A DNA stretch of 64,000 nt from Apostichopus japonicus. Taxonomy: Eukaryota; Echinodermata; Holothuroidea; Aspidochirotida; Stichopodidae. The stretch spans positions 4,550,501 to 4,614,500 of the forward strand of contig NC_092569.1 of assembly GCF_037975245.1 (NCBI RefSeq), written 5' to 3'. Position numbers and translations under genes: made by a program. The notes under the pieces were generated by a model that was not told the DNA's origin, made no database searches, and saw only the letters and a list, made by a program, of their open reading frames with translations. Positions 22,021 through 35,700 of the stretch are shown here, one piece after another. How positions within the stretch are numbered: the first letter of the stretch is position 1; every line of letters begins with the position of its first letter.

Positions 22021-25000
22021 TATAAATATTCATTTCACAATGCCCGAAGCCTATATGTATAGAAAATCGAACGCTTTGCTTACCTTTTTAACAAATTTAA
22101 TCTAGACGTGTCACGCCAATTCAGTCTTCGGGTAGCCTACCTCCGGTTGCTATGGTGATTTTGACTGTTACAGCAAGTTATACAGTATAACATATGTTAT
22201 TTTTATAAAGGGGATATTGTGAGGGGAGATAAGACCATATGTTACTACTGTTTTCAAGGTTCAATGTGCCCATATGCGGGTGATCGTTCTGCCCTCTCTC
22301 TCTCTCTCTATATATATATATCAATCAAAGTAGCCTGTATAGGCCTATTTAATATTGTGACTGTATCAATGATTACTCAGTGAACCGTATATGAACGGTA
22401 TACGGTACAAGTTCAAATCTGTGCACTGAGCCTGGCAGACATTCTCAGTTTCCTTGTGACCTTATTATCAAACACTTGATTAACCATGCATACCTCCTTT
22501 GTGTTGACCAATATCCTTGTTTTTTACCCTATTGTGACAAACCATGCAACATGTCGTAGCTATACCACGAACGAGCTAACGCTCTTTGAAAATCAGTGTG
22601 TCCCGAAAAGATTTCAAAAGCAATACCATGACTATATAGAATAGGCCTACCATCCATTCATGTGACACCCACTCAATGGTTCTGGTCGTGGTCGCTCATA
22701 TCTTAGCCAATGTATAGTAGGTCTACTGATATCAGTAATTTCTTTACAGAAGGGGAAAGAAACTGTGCACTAAGCCCCCCCCCCCAACCCCCCTGTGCGA
22801 CCTGAAAAGGTTGGACGCGAAAACGTTTTGGTGGGTCACAGAATTGAATTCATCGGAAATAAACTACATCGATTTTCGGAGGTTGTCGACGTATATCGTT
22901 TTAAGTTATTGTTTTAACATCAAATCCATGTCCAAGCTATAGTATCATGCATTCTGAGCATCGATTCTGAGCCGGGATCGGGGTCTGTTGGGTTGAGCCT
23001 CAGTCCTCACGGAACCCTTGGTCGTGGGCCCGCGTAAAATGAAGTTTGCCGACCGTTTGCTGTTTGCATGTTCATGTATTTAGAGTCTATACTACTTTTT
23101 CGCCACTGTATAGCACTGTTGGGGAAGAATTAATTTCCGTCGCCGATACAAACGGTTATTTCATGAAGGTGAAAAGCGCAATAATTCCCAAAGTTAAACA
23201 CTTTAGACCTTCCAAATTTGCTCTATTAGCAGGCTTGGTGGAGGTTTGAACCGTCAAAGTTATTTCCAGATGAAAGACGAACGTCAAAATAAGACATTTT
23301 TACATTTTTCAGTGATAAAAGTTGGCTACGTTGAGACTCAGTTTAAGAGTATTTTTGGTCAGCAGTTTTTCTCTTTCCAGCCTATTTGGAGTGAGTACGT
23401 ATTACCACTTAGGCAATCATCGATAGTAAAGAATGGTCTTTTTTCCACTAGACTGCTAGTTGCTCTCCAACCTAACATGTCATGCCGTGTTGAGCTACGT
23501 AGGGGCCTACTGGCAATGAAATGGTCCTTAACTGTGCCTCAATGAAATGAAGATTATTGGGAGCTGATTCTAAATATCAATAGCATTCCAATTACGTGAA
23601 TAGGTAAAAACATGGATCTAGGGTAATATTTTAATTGTTCAAGCGGTTGGTTACACATCACAATCTCCCATCGTGTGATTGCTTCCGTAAAATACTCTCA
23701 AACATAGATAAGTTATATACCAAGTCAAGGCGTTACAATATTACTACAATTATAGGGTACTGGAACAGCGCCACCCATTCCGGTCTTCGCTCAAAATTAT
23801 GAGAGTTGTAACAGAGTATAAAACATCGTATACCATGCGCTTACCCGCAAAACAGCCAGTAGATAATTAATTATAGCTCCATACATCTTAGGAAGGCCCA
23901 AGTTTAGCAATAATAAAAATTAAAAAAACGTTGCGGATAATTTTGTTATGTTTTCTTTTAAACCTATATGTCTTGGTTATTTTCCTTTACAGAAGTGGTA
24001 TTACCAAAAGATGTCTTATTGATATCATAACATTTTATACTTAAAGGTATGCTGTATTGGCCCCCAAAATACTAAATATATAAATATGGTCACCTTTGGT
24101 CAAAATTCTGAAACTGTTTTTATTCCAACCTTCGAGAAAATTTTCCTCATTGGGACATTCAGTCATCTTGTGTGTTCCTTAAAATTGTCTGAGAACAATT
24201 TGGAGAGTAAAGACCATCAAGGAAAGTACTTTATGAAAACTTCTAGCAATTATAGCGTGCTATTGTTCGGGGCCTACACAGACTACCTTTAGTACCCATA
24301 ATATCCTCAAGTTGTAATTGAAATTGTTATTGCAAAAACTCATGATGGATACTATAGAAACAAAAAGCCATGAAGGAGTTCTTAAATACTTATCGTCTAC
24401 TTATATTTTAAAGGCGCTTCTGAAATATGAAGTTCCATTTAGCTTCACACTTGAAAGTTTTAGGCCTAGGTTGCTTAAAAGTTCCGACCCCTCCCATCCT
24501 ACGTCACGGGCTACGTAGATGTACGTCCAGGGCACGACCATATCATCCCGCAAAGATTCTCCACAAAGCCATCTCTAGAGAATATTTCGTTTTATACTGA
24601 TATTTGAGATGAAACAAGATCTTAAAAATCATTACATGAGTAAATTTAATTCCTTTGTTTTGTTCAAGGAAATACGGCTGACTAATTTTCTTGAGACCTG
24701 CACAATTTACCAAGTTGACGCACTTTGAACATTCCATTATGGAAAATCGTCCTCGAACTTTGTCATAGACTTAATAATCCTTCATATTAAAATATTTCAT
24801 GGTACCTTTTATTTGCAAAACTTATTGAAACATAATAAAAAATTAAAGTTGTAATTTTTTGTGGACATTAAATACCTCTCACTATAAATATAATCAAATA
24901 ATGCTCTCATACTTCCCTAAGAATAGTGGTATGATCGTTGTCGCATACTTCGGGATTTTGTCAACAACGTATTTTTCGCTCAACAGCTGTGAAGCCCATG

Positions 25001-26125
25001 GACGACCTATTGGAACACAGAACTACTGTACGTACGTAACGTTCCTCACGGATACTGTATAGGATAAGGCAGGGACCGTGAACGGTCGGCAGGGGACATG
25101 GTCTTAAACATCAAAACAAGGAACCCAGGTACGGTAAATACGTCGCAAAGTGAAATCCAATTTACTGTAATGCAAAAATATATGTTTCAAAAGTAAGGAT
25201 ATATAGCCATGCTCCTTTTGATAGTTTTCCATTTTTGCATGGTGTAACTTTTAACGTTAGCCCTAAGTTAGCGTACTGCCACTGGGGTTCGCAGTCCTAC
25301 TGTAGCCTAAATTACTGTGGGGAGTAATGACATTGCTATAGCCAGACTGTAACTTAGGTCAACACAGCCTAGCTGTTAGTTTCCTATCTTGCGACATGTC
25401 AGACATGTACTAGAGTGCGTATTTCATTTCGGTGAACGTTCGGGTGTCAATTTTATGCCTTTGATCAGTAAAATTTAAAATGAAATTTCAGGAACTATTA
25501 TTAACATCGTAGTTTTTGTTTCATGATTAATTATTAAAGTGATGTATACTTTTTCCCGATTCACTTTTACTGGAGGTTCGACTGACAAAGTGATATAGGC
25601 CTACATTGCATTACTAGGACAGTGAAGTTGAAACTGTTAGGTACTTTTCATAACTTTAACTTCTGTTAAAAGTAAAGAACTGAGATTGGAGTAACCTCAG
25701 ATTGTACAGTCTGTAGTTAGGCTGAGCGTGTAACCCATATCTCTGAGCTGAATTTGAGACAGGCCTACTGTCTTTGGCAGTCTAAAGGTTAGCCAAGGTT
25801 AGCCTTGTACAGTGTCCTAAGGCTATAATTTACTGTACTTACAATGTAACCAAGTTTGATGCATATTAGGCTTCTTCCTGGGCCTATGCAAACTATTTCT
25901 ATAGTTATCAGATTAATCAAGTAACAGAAAACAATTATTGAAGGTCTAATGTCGTAATGTAAAAATGTTGACATCGGTAGTGTTCATTGGTAGCAGTTAC
26001 ATGAAATGTGTCAGGTGAAAGCCAAAAATCATATCAACAGTTTTATGAAAAAGTATTATTTATTCTAAAACATCATTTCTTTTTAACATCTGTATAAAAA
26101 TAAGTCTCTCCTTATTACTTTCTAG

Positions 26126-26248
26126 GTCTTTCAAGTGCTCCATTATAAGCAGAATTCCACCTGCAGGCAATGACCAAGTATATTTTAAATCAACAAATTG
26201 GAGTCTCCTTTCCAGCCTTCTTTCCAACGCCCCCACTCAGTCATCTCA
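26126..26248 (+). other. Probable 5' UTR part of AKAP7-like exon 1
   Basis: A pyrimidine-rich CTTTCTAG ends at 26125 and an in-frame TAA is at 26186-26188, so translation cannot come from upstream if the exon starts here. A second acceptor-like TCCTTTCCAG ends at 26215. If that one is used, an upstream coding exon is possible. Confidence 0.5.
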
Positions 26249-26716
26249 ATGTCACAAGCCACCGGAGGCCGAATGTATCACGCATCACAGTTTCGTCGCC
26301 CCGGTGACTTCCCCTACATCAACCACACCAACGGTCCCCAACATTACAACCCCCACCGATCGGTGCAAGTCTATTCCATAACCAGATACTCTGCCCAAAA
26401 CCGGGGCAGAGGTGGTCGAGGAGGGAATTATGGATCGTCTAGAGGACGCCCGTTCAATAATTTTTATAGACCTAGGAATGGTTACTTAGACAGTGACTTG
26501 GAGTGGGACAATTATGACATTGGGACCAATAAATCCTCCAGAGGTCGAAGAAACCGGCAAAATGGTCGAGACGCATACTACAGAATCGGTTCCAGCTTTT
26601 CGTCCAGTGATTCAGAGCTCGAGTGGGATGACTACGATCTCAGGGGCAAAGAAGAAGCAGAGGCAGCAGGGGGTGGATCTCTTGAGATTTATGTCACAGA
26701 GGAATTTGTACCCTTG
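26249..26716 (+). CDS. AKAP7-like exon 1 (RGG and acidic repeats)
   Basis: 156 codons ending at TTG|GTAAGT, phase 0. Gly/Arg/Asn/Tyr-rich with RGRGGRGGN and SRGRPFNNFYRP, then two DSxLEWDxYD motifs separated by RGRRNRQNGR. The preceding in-frame TAA (26186) and acceptor-like CTTTCTAG (to 26125) or CTTTCCAG (to 26215) mean part of the exon is 5' UTR. The composition resembles RNA-binding low-complexity tails. No homologue recognised. Confidence 0.78.
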
Positions 26717-29700
26717 GTAAGTACTGGATTGTTGGGAGTGGTGGGTATGAGTAAGTGAGGAGCATTTGGTTGGTGAGGGAGAGGTGAGGGGGTGAGGGGG
26801 GGGTGGGAGGAGGATAGCAGCAGAGGCACTGGGTCCTTCTTTGCCACCATGATATTGCCAAGAATTTGCAAAAATGTCGAAACAGGTGAACATATTTAAA
26901 GAAGAGGCAAGCCCAATGATTGTTTTTCGCCTAATATGATAGAGATGGCTGTGACGAACAATTTTCCCAAATTTATATGAAATCTCTTAAGAAGAATCTA
27001 GCTAACTTTAGGAGTTTTAATGACCCTGTAAAAGTAGTGTCAGGGGTCTGCCACTGTGCTCATTCATTATTTTACTGCTTGAAGGGTGAAAAGTTATCTT
27101 TCCCTTTGTCTTTCTAAGTTTCAATCTAACTGTAAGTGACACAGATATCACAACATAATGTTGTATGAAGACATACATGTGTTAGTATCAAGTCTGTATA
27201 AATAGTATATTATATAGTATCTCCTAAATGGAATCAGGTTTTTCTCATCTGTGTGGGAAAGTTGTTTATCCCTGGAAGTATCGTAAAAATCGTACATACC
27301 AGTGATGACGGTTGGGTTTGCCACCCCTTTCAATAACTAAGAGACCATTAAATTTCTCTCTTCTTGCTGTTGCTCAAAGGATGGAGTATTAGGGTCAGGG
27401 GTAGGGCCTGGGGTGGGGGGGGGGAGGAGAGGTACTTTGCTGGTGGTTGTGAGATTCTGATATGACCATTTTCATGTTTATGTGTTCATTTGTGAACATT
27501 TTTTAGTAGTTTGGATTAAATGGCACCAAATTATTTGATCTTTTAAATGCTTTTTCTACCTTATGTGCAAAAATTATTATTTGACAAAATATATACTGCT
27601 TCAGTTAAGTTTTGCCTATCTTGCAGTTAGTTGCCGAATAGGTCATATGCCTATATATACATACAGTTAGACTGTGTAAACTTTGGAATGTCAACCATTA
27701 AACATCCAGTCATTTATAGCACTTCATAGTCATGGTCTGTGTCTCACATTGTTCCTTTTTTCCAGGGCCCAGAAATCAAATATAATATAGCATTGTTTGA
27801 ATCTACCCACTCCGTACCTTTGTCTGAGTTCCCTTTTTGTAAATGGCAAGATAATGAACTTCAGACTGGAACTTCAGAAAGAAAAAACACAAACAAACCG
27901 GAATTAACCTTTTCTTTGAATTTTTAAACAGTTCAAAAGCAAGTTAAGGTTATTGTTACATAAAAGTTTCAAGGTCAGGATCTGGAAATTCCTTGTGATT
28001 GTCTGTGATCTAGACAAGACATACGTCATAAATTGTGAAAAATTTAGGCAGGAAACCAAGATTGTGACCTGGGATCATTTTATACAGTCACTTAATTAGC
28101 ATACAATATTTGGGCAAAAATACAATTCACACTGGATGAGATGCTAATATTGGAACGTTTGGTTTCCCTAGTGTCAAAGCAAAGCTCCAAGTATGCCAAC
28201 TCTGAAAGTTAACTTTTAATGCTTCTCATTCCTTGGAGTAAATCTTTAAAGGGTGTGAAGAGACGCGCAAAAAGAAACGTCTAATGCTGGTAATCTGACC
28301 TAGTTTCAAATGAGGTGTTACAGAAGTGTTAGACACCACCATCGATCCCAGAAAATACACACACACCGCTTGCTGCCATCGGTAATTAGACACTAGTGTA
28401 CAGTCAGTAACTACAGCTGCGGTCAATACCCACAGCACAGTGTGCAAACGATACAGCGATGGACATCTCAGGTCCAGCTAAAGATAGCAAGGTATCACGT
28501 TTCATTACTGTCTGCACTTTGTAGCGACACAAACAAAACGTCACTTGTAAGCAACAGAAAGTTAACTTTTTCAGATGGCCGCACACGGTTTGGGGCGAGT
28601 CTTCAATGCCTTTAAGCTTCTAGATTTGTTTCATCGGAGCTACAGTACTTATTTGAGGAAAAGAATTCTCCATGACAGTCTTGAGGCTAACCTCCTATTA
28701 TAGTCGTTTATTGGAATGCAGCAAAGGTTATTAGCGTACTTAAACCGAGCCCCACCGTCTTTTAAGAGCTCCAGATGATGTTTGTGTTGAATTTTTCAAA
28801 ATCTAGCTTCACCATATATATATACTTGACCATTGAAAGAAAAAATAAGGAACAGGAAACAATAAAATGTCATTCGTCCACAAAAATATCACCAGAAATG
28901 GTGAACTTGTACAGCACAGACATTCATGAACTGGAAATTTGGTGTGGAAATTTGTAAATAAAGCTAGTAAAACATCTTTTAGACATGGGACACAAAACTT
29001 CAATGGATTAATTGTTGGAATAACATATAGAGCTGTTTTTATCCAAAATCATATTTTTTTAGATATTTTATTTTTTTAAATGTAGCCCATCGTGTGTAAA
29101 TTTTGTATGTATTTGTAAGTACTTTACTAAATGCTAACAGTGGTCAAAGCAAGAAGTGTTGCGGTACTTGCAGAGTTTGAGAAATTGACTCCAGTTATAA
29201 CTGTGTTTATTATTGTTTAATCCTGTCTAACTTCAGTGTGCAATGTACTGTAGTGCTTATTGTCACCTCAACTGTTCCTCAGCTATATAAAACATAGGCC
29301 GCCTTCATTTGGGAATACCTACGATGTGTCAGTGCTTGCAAGATACTTTGCTTGAAATGAACAAGTCTGTGACTGGAAACTATTTTCTTGCATCTGAGAG
29401 TGAAAACATGTCTAAAATTTGGCATCCTTTTTCCTTTTTTTTTTGTTTGTTTTAAATTTATGGAAGCTAATCGTCTGCCAGAGGATTGCTTGTTTTCTAA
29501 AACAATTTGGATGATCCGTTGACAGTTAAAAATCATTTGAATTCTCATAATTATTGTATAATTTCTGATGTATTTTTACCTATGTGTGGCTATGTCTGGA
29601 CACCTTCCTGTTTTTCTTATCGCTGTGGAAAGGCACTTTAATTCACGACTCTAAGCAGCCACATATGCATGTGTAGAAGCCGAATAGCTTGTAACTTACA

Positions 29701-32700
29701 GTACACTTCACATCAGGTGGCTATCTAATTTTTAGTTTTAATTCATTTGTATTTTTTTTTACAATTTAGAAGACTATTTGGAAAGGGAAAACCGTGGATT
29801 TCTAGATGAAAACCCCACCTTACTTTTGGCCAGCCAAAGATCAAGCCCACAATCTCTCAGATGCTAGGTTTCATTGCTTCTAATTGTTACCTCATTTATC
29901 CACTAGACCATATAGGACTGATTCCTGCGCTGACCCTCTCTTTTCCATTCAAAGCTACATACAGTAATCCACATGGCTTATTTAGCACTATACTGCTGCA
30001 ATATGACTAAGAGTTGCACCCTAATGGTAACCTCTGTAATTCTGTACCCTCCCTTATTCTGACCCACTTCTAACCCTGACCCCTCACTGACTCTAACCCT
30101 TTCAGGACTAACCCTGACCCTTTCCTAACCCTGAACACTAAGACATTCAGTAGGTCTTCACAGTTCTTGAAAACTTCTTGTAAACATTGGTCATCAGCTG
30201 CCATAATTTAAATACAGCAATGTCTGAGCACTATATGTGTGTGTGCACTATACTAAAGGTCTGCTATCAATCTGATATGTTTTCCATGGGATATATATAT
30301 CTGACAATTTGTCCACAGAGACTTCCAGTGAGTAGGCTACACTACATGTACATGTACATATACCACACATTAGAGTTAACATGGAATGCAGGGAGTTTAC
30401 ATTAGTATGTTACTGTAGATGTTTGTTCTGTCTGTGTGAAGGCATATCAAGTATTTTGTCTTCATGAATTTGTCATTTCTTGTCTTGTACATAAGTTTGA
30501 AATGGCACTGCAAAAGTTGTCTGGATCTTTGTAAAATATTTTCACAGTATTTTTTTCAAAACAGCCTGCTGTACTTTTCACCAATTTGGTTAAACTCAGG
30601 GAGTAAAATATAGCCCTTTGAATATTCCAGCTATTTGCTGGCTAAATGGATTTTGCTATTTGCCAGTAGAAAACAAAAGGCACTGGCGTTGTATTTTGCT
30701 ACTTAGTCAATGAGACATAAGCACACAATGAGTCTTAACTATCGTTGGTCACAGAATGGCTGTGATATCCATACTTAACATAAGCCCAGTGTTTAATATT
30801 GACTATTATCAGCAGGTTATATAATATTGGGCTGCTTTCAAAAGCCTATAGCATAACTGATAACATGTGTGTTTTTAATTCAGGAAAATGCCAGTGTGAA
30901 TTTGATTAGATTTTTGCATTGTTTATCAAATTGCTAAAAGTGTGAAATTCTTTGACTGTAATAATCAAAACAAGATTCCAGTTGATCAATCTAAGATAGC
31001 TCAAGTAGGTTATTTTTACCAAATTATGTCTAACAATAAGTAATTATATACTGACAATCTTGGGGATCACTTTTTACTAGACATTGTGCAACTTTGTGTT
31101 CCAGACATTTCTATAAAGGATATGTTCACAATTTAAGTCATTTCAGAAATGTTCAAAATTGTTATTTAAAATAAAACAAAACTGCTTATCCACTAAAGAG
31201 CCTGTGTCAGAGAATTTGTGAAAGGAGATGATGTTTCGATCCTAGCAGGATCTTCTTCAGAGGCTGAATGATCTTCTGCATTCAGCCTCTGAAGAAGATC
31301 CTGCTAGGATAGAAACATATGGCCCCCTTTCTTTTAAAAAAAGTTGTTATTTAACGGACTTTGTCATTAGTTGACCATATAATAGTTGAACCATTCACTT
31401 TAGATGCTTAATTGGAAATCTACAGTATACACTGTATCACAATCTGAATTTACACTGTGTAATATCCCTTGTAATAAAAAAAGTCGGTCTTAGGATGATA
31501 AAGTTCTAAACTGTTTTAACTGTTTTCCAGTGCTGTAAACACAATAGCTTACCTACTACAACACTAGATGGTTTAGGATGGATTACTATAGAACTGTCGG
31601 AAACCTTTTGTGTTTGTTTGCCAGCCCTGATTCTTCTGAAGAAAAAAGGAGAGCTTATGGGACCAGTCAACTGTTTCTGATTCAGATTGTTACCTATATT
31701 GTGGCCTGCTAGGTCAACCGAGAAAATAACACCTGGTAGGGTCTTGTATGGTCACCTACAGTAAATACAGTGTTGTTGTCTGTACTGTATACTATATACA
31801 TTGCGTATATGTTAAAAGTGTAGTTTGCAAACACTGCACCTATGGGGAACAATTTGCTGATAGTATTTTAATTTTCCTGTACATAGCAGTTTTGAAAACT
31901 TTGTTGAAGTTTGTCTCTTAAAAAATAATATAGATCCTGTGTAACAAAGCATGCTACATGTTTGCACTGTAGCAATTTGTCCATTTTCGTTATATATTAC
32001 TGTACGCCTTTTTGCGATGTGAAACCTAATAAATGATTTAATGAATATTGTATATTTATGGTCATATTCTGTGTGCTCACGTACTTTAAAGTGAATCCCT
32101 TTGTAGTGTATTAAAATGGATACATCTAGGTAGGAGGCAAAGTATATGAAACTCTCTGTTTAAATAGAACCTGTGATACGTTGGACTATGTTCTGGTTAA
32201 CTCTTTTAATGGTCATCATTGCCAGAGAATATGCTAGATGATACAATATTTATATATATTCACCATGTATGCCTGTATCAAGATACAGGCAACTGTTCTC
32301 CACATTCTACTTTCCCAGATAAACTTCCAAATTTATTTTATATCCAAGTTGACCAAGTAGCTATCTCTCTAAACTGGCAATTTTTGCATAAAATATGATA
32401 TGCACCAACATAAGTTGGGGATGATTTATAAAATATGAATCAAAATAGCCATGTTGAAATTCTTGAGATAAACCTTAAATACGCTTGAAGACCTATGATT
32501 ACAGAAGATTCGAATACTCTGGCTCTTATCTCTGGAACAAGTTATTAGATCACATTCGACTCTAAACTTTCTACATTCAAAAGTCTACTTGAGACCCAGA
32601 TCTTTTCACTTGTTCTTTTGTAAATTAATCTGCTTTCTTTGTAAAGCGCTTTGAGCAGTGACTTTTGTCTACTGATTTGGTTGTACATAAGTCTCATTTA

Positions 32701-35700
32701 TTACTATTATTATGATGATTATATCATACTTTTTTGTTTGCTGCAGTTACCAGAGCTGCATGCTGACATGTCAGCGGGAGTGTGTAATTCAGAATGCCAA
32801 GAAAATCACATACAGATGTACTGTAAATATACAACACACTAACACTGTGCAAACTAGACTGAATGTCTGCTAGCATTTACATGAAATCACACATGTCTAA
32901 ATGTATCTCCACTTAGTGTACATAACATGTGATCGATGAGGTCAGGCATCCATCAAAAACAGAAGGTAATTATCGGGATAGTGTACGTGGAATGATTTAG
33001 TAAGTAACACAAAGTCATTCTAATTAATGCAAGATTACATTAATACAATTTCTATCTACACTAGATACCACAGATTGTACAATATTTTCCTTGTGTTGGT
33101 AGATTAAAATACTAGCTAATAATGAAATTCATACAGTAATTCTAATGACAACGGACAAACTGGTTTATTGTACACATATGTATGCCTAATGTATGAGGGT
33201 GCTGTACGCAGTGCAGATACCATTAATCACATCAATGCCGTATCGGCTGTTCTCATCTATAGGACGACGGCATCATTAGTAGCACCTTTGTTTGACCGAT
33301 TCTCGTTTCCCAAGCCCCTGCAGGATGAGCAAGCTGCTCAGGAATGTCTATCTTCATCAGATGAGCGTGAGACGGCTGTGTATGCAAACCGCCAAACCGT
33401 TGTCTTGCGGTGATGCACAGCGCTGTAAACATATTATAGTACTAACTCACTCTACCTATAGTGTCTTTGTTACAAATGTTGTACAAGCCCTAACTGCAAG
33501 ATATTGGAAGATGTGTAAAACTGTTTTGACCTGCCTGCGGTATTTACATATATACACATATAGTACAGTACACACAGTATCCAGATTACTTGGAAATTGA
33601 TGAATAAGTGTACTATGACCCAGTAGCTGTGCAGTACAGTACTTTTTATTAATTACACTGTTATGTGAATTTGAAAACCGAATGGGATATTAACACCACT
33701 CTTTGTAAATAAATTACTTTGGTTTCCAGTTTAAAGTCCAGTTTGGCATATATTTCACAACTAGGTTAAAATGCAATTACATAGTTGTATATATATAGTT
33801 ATAGTTATAAGTATATAGTATACCTATACGGTAACATACATATATATAGTACACCACCATACAGAATTTCTTGGATTGGTGTTAGCCGCAAATTTTTTGA
33901 TGGCATTGCAGAATAGCCTTAGACATTCTTAGTACAGTGTATTGAGGGGGCTTTGAATATGTTTTTTTTTCTGTGTGACTTTTACTGTGGAAAGTTGATG
34001 TATATTACAATGACAAACATTAGGGAATGGGTCACAGAGAAATTCCACAAAGGTTTCACTGAATAATATAACAGAGCAAATTTATATGTAATATCACCCT
34101 ACAGTACCATACATACTGTACAATCATGTATTCATGTTTGTATGTGTTTTTGCTGAGGCAAATGTAACACACTTAGGATGAATTTGGGGTTGCACGAAAT
34201 GAGAAATTTCATGGTCATGTTTAACTATAACGAGTCATAACTATTGACTATGCAAAGCAAACTTGTAATTCAATATTTTTTCTTCATAATAAAAAACAAA
34301 GGAGAAATAGAAGAAAAGAAACAAAAAACATATTTAAGTTTAACATATATGTGATACATACAGCAAGATCATGATTTCCACTCACAGGGAAGAACTCATC
34401 TGGTACAGTATCTCTTAGCAAAATGCTACATTTGCAAAATGGTCAGGTTGCTTAACATATATGTGCAAATATGTACAGTGTAGCAACTTGTAATAATTAC
34501 TGAATCATAGACTAGTACTGTATATCCTGTAATAGATGAACTCAGAGCCTTCAACACTGCTTTACAAAATTGAACATCACTATTAAAATTATTCCATGTA
34601 ATGAAATCTCATTTCAGAAATATATAAGTGAATGAACAAACCAGTGTACAAATGAATGAATTTATTTTGTTTTAAGTCATGCTGTACAGACACGGTCATT
34701 TAATATTCTGTACCCTGCCTAAGAGATGCATGACATCTTGAACCGCTCTCTGATCACAATGTGTCTTTGAAACCATTATAATATTGACCAAACCAGTCAC
34801 ATTTGATTGCTGGCATTAAGCCAGTGAATAGCCAAAATTTTCCATCCTGACTGTACTGTTCAAAGTCAAGTCTCATAAACACATGTACACAGAATACTGT
34901 GTATAAAATAGTCATTGTGTATCAAATTGACGTGTGAAAAAGTTTAGAATCCTGCTTCCCTAACCTCGTATCTACCTTCAATCTTGATTACATAGATGAA
35001 AGCTTGTTTATACTGTAATGTTGTTTAATTATTTACTTAAAGTCTTTTAGTACCAGGAATACTTAATTCCCAAATCTCAATTAACTTGTACTATGTATAT
35101 TTCAAAATTGTTTTCCTCTTAGAAAACGATAGCATCTCGTTTGTAGACTGACGTCATTGGACCTCGGTGGGGAGTTGTGTGTACATAAACAAGCGATCCT
35201 TTCAACTGATTACATGTGCATGTGTCTTCTGGTTGGGGGCTCTGTGCTTAATAGCTAGTTATTGTTACGTATATATATAGCCTATAGGTCAATTTAATAA
35301 GTAGAAAGAATCTTTACTTGTTTTAATTTACTGTAGTCTCTTTAATAACCTTTACCATTCAATCATGCACTTTACGGAGAATGTTGTCGTAGAAAAATGA
35401 TTCACAATATATGCGACATACATAAACGAAGATCTCTACAGGAGCTATGCTAGGTTGATAATTCTTTTGTTTTTCTTGGCTTTAATTTTTATTACTAAAG
35501 CAGCTGTTTGAGTTGAAACTGATATGTTTTTCAATGATCCTAGTCCTTAATAACATCCTATAGCAAAGTAACTCATTAACATGTATATATATTTTGTTTA
35601 CTACGATTTCATTTCAAGTAGTGAAGCAAAAAGCCCAAAGTACTGAACTGTGCTTTAATTACATGTGTTTAATTTACTACTATGAAAGGTGTCCGGCTGA

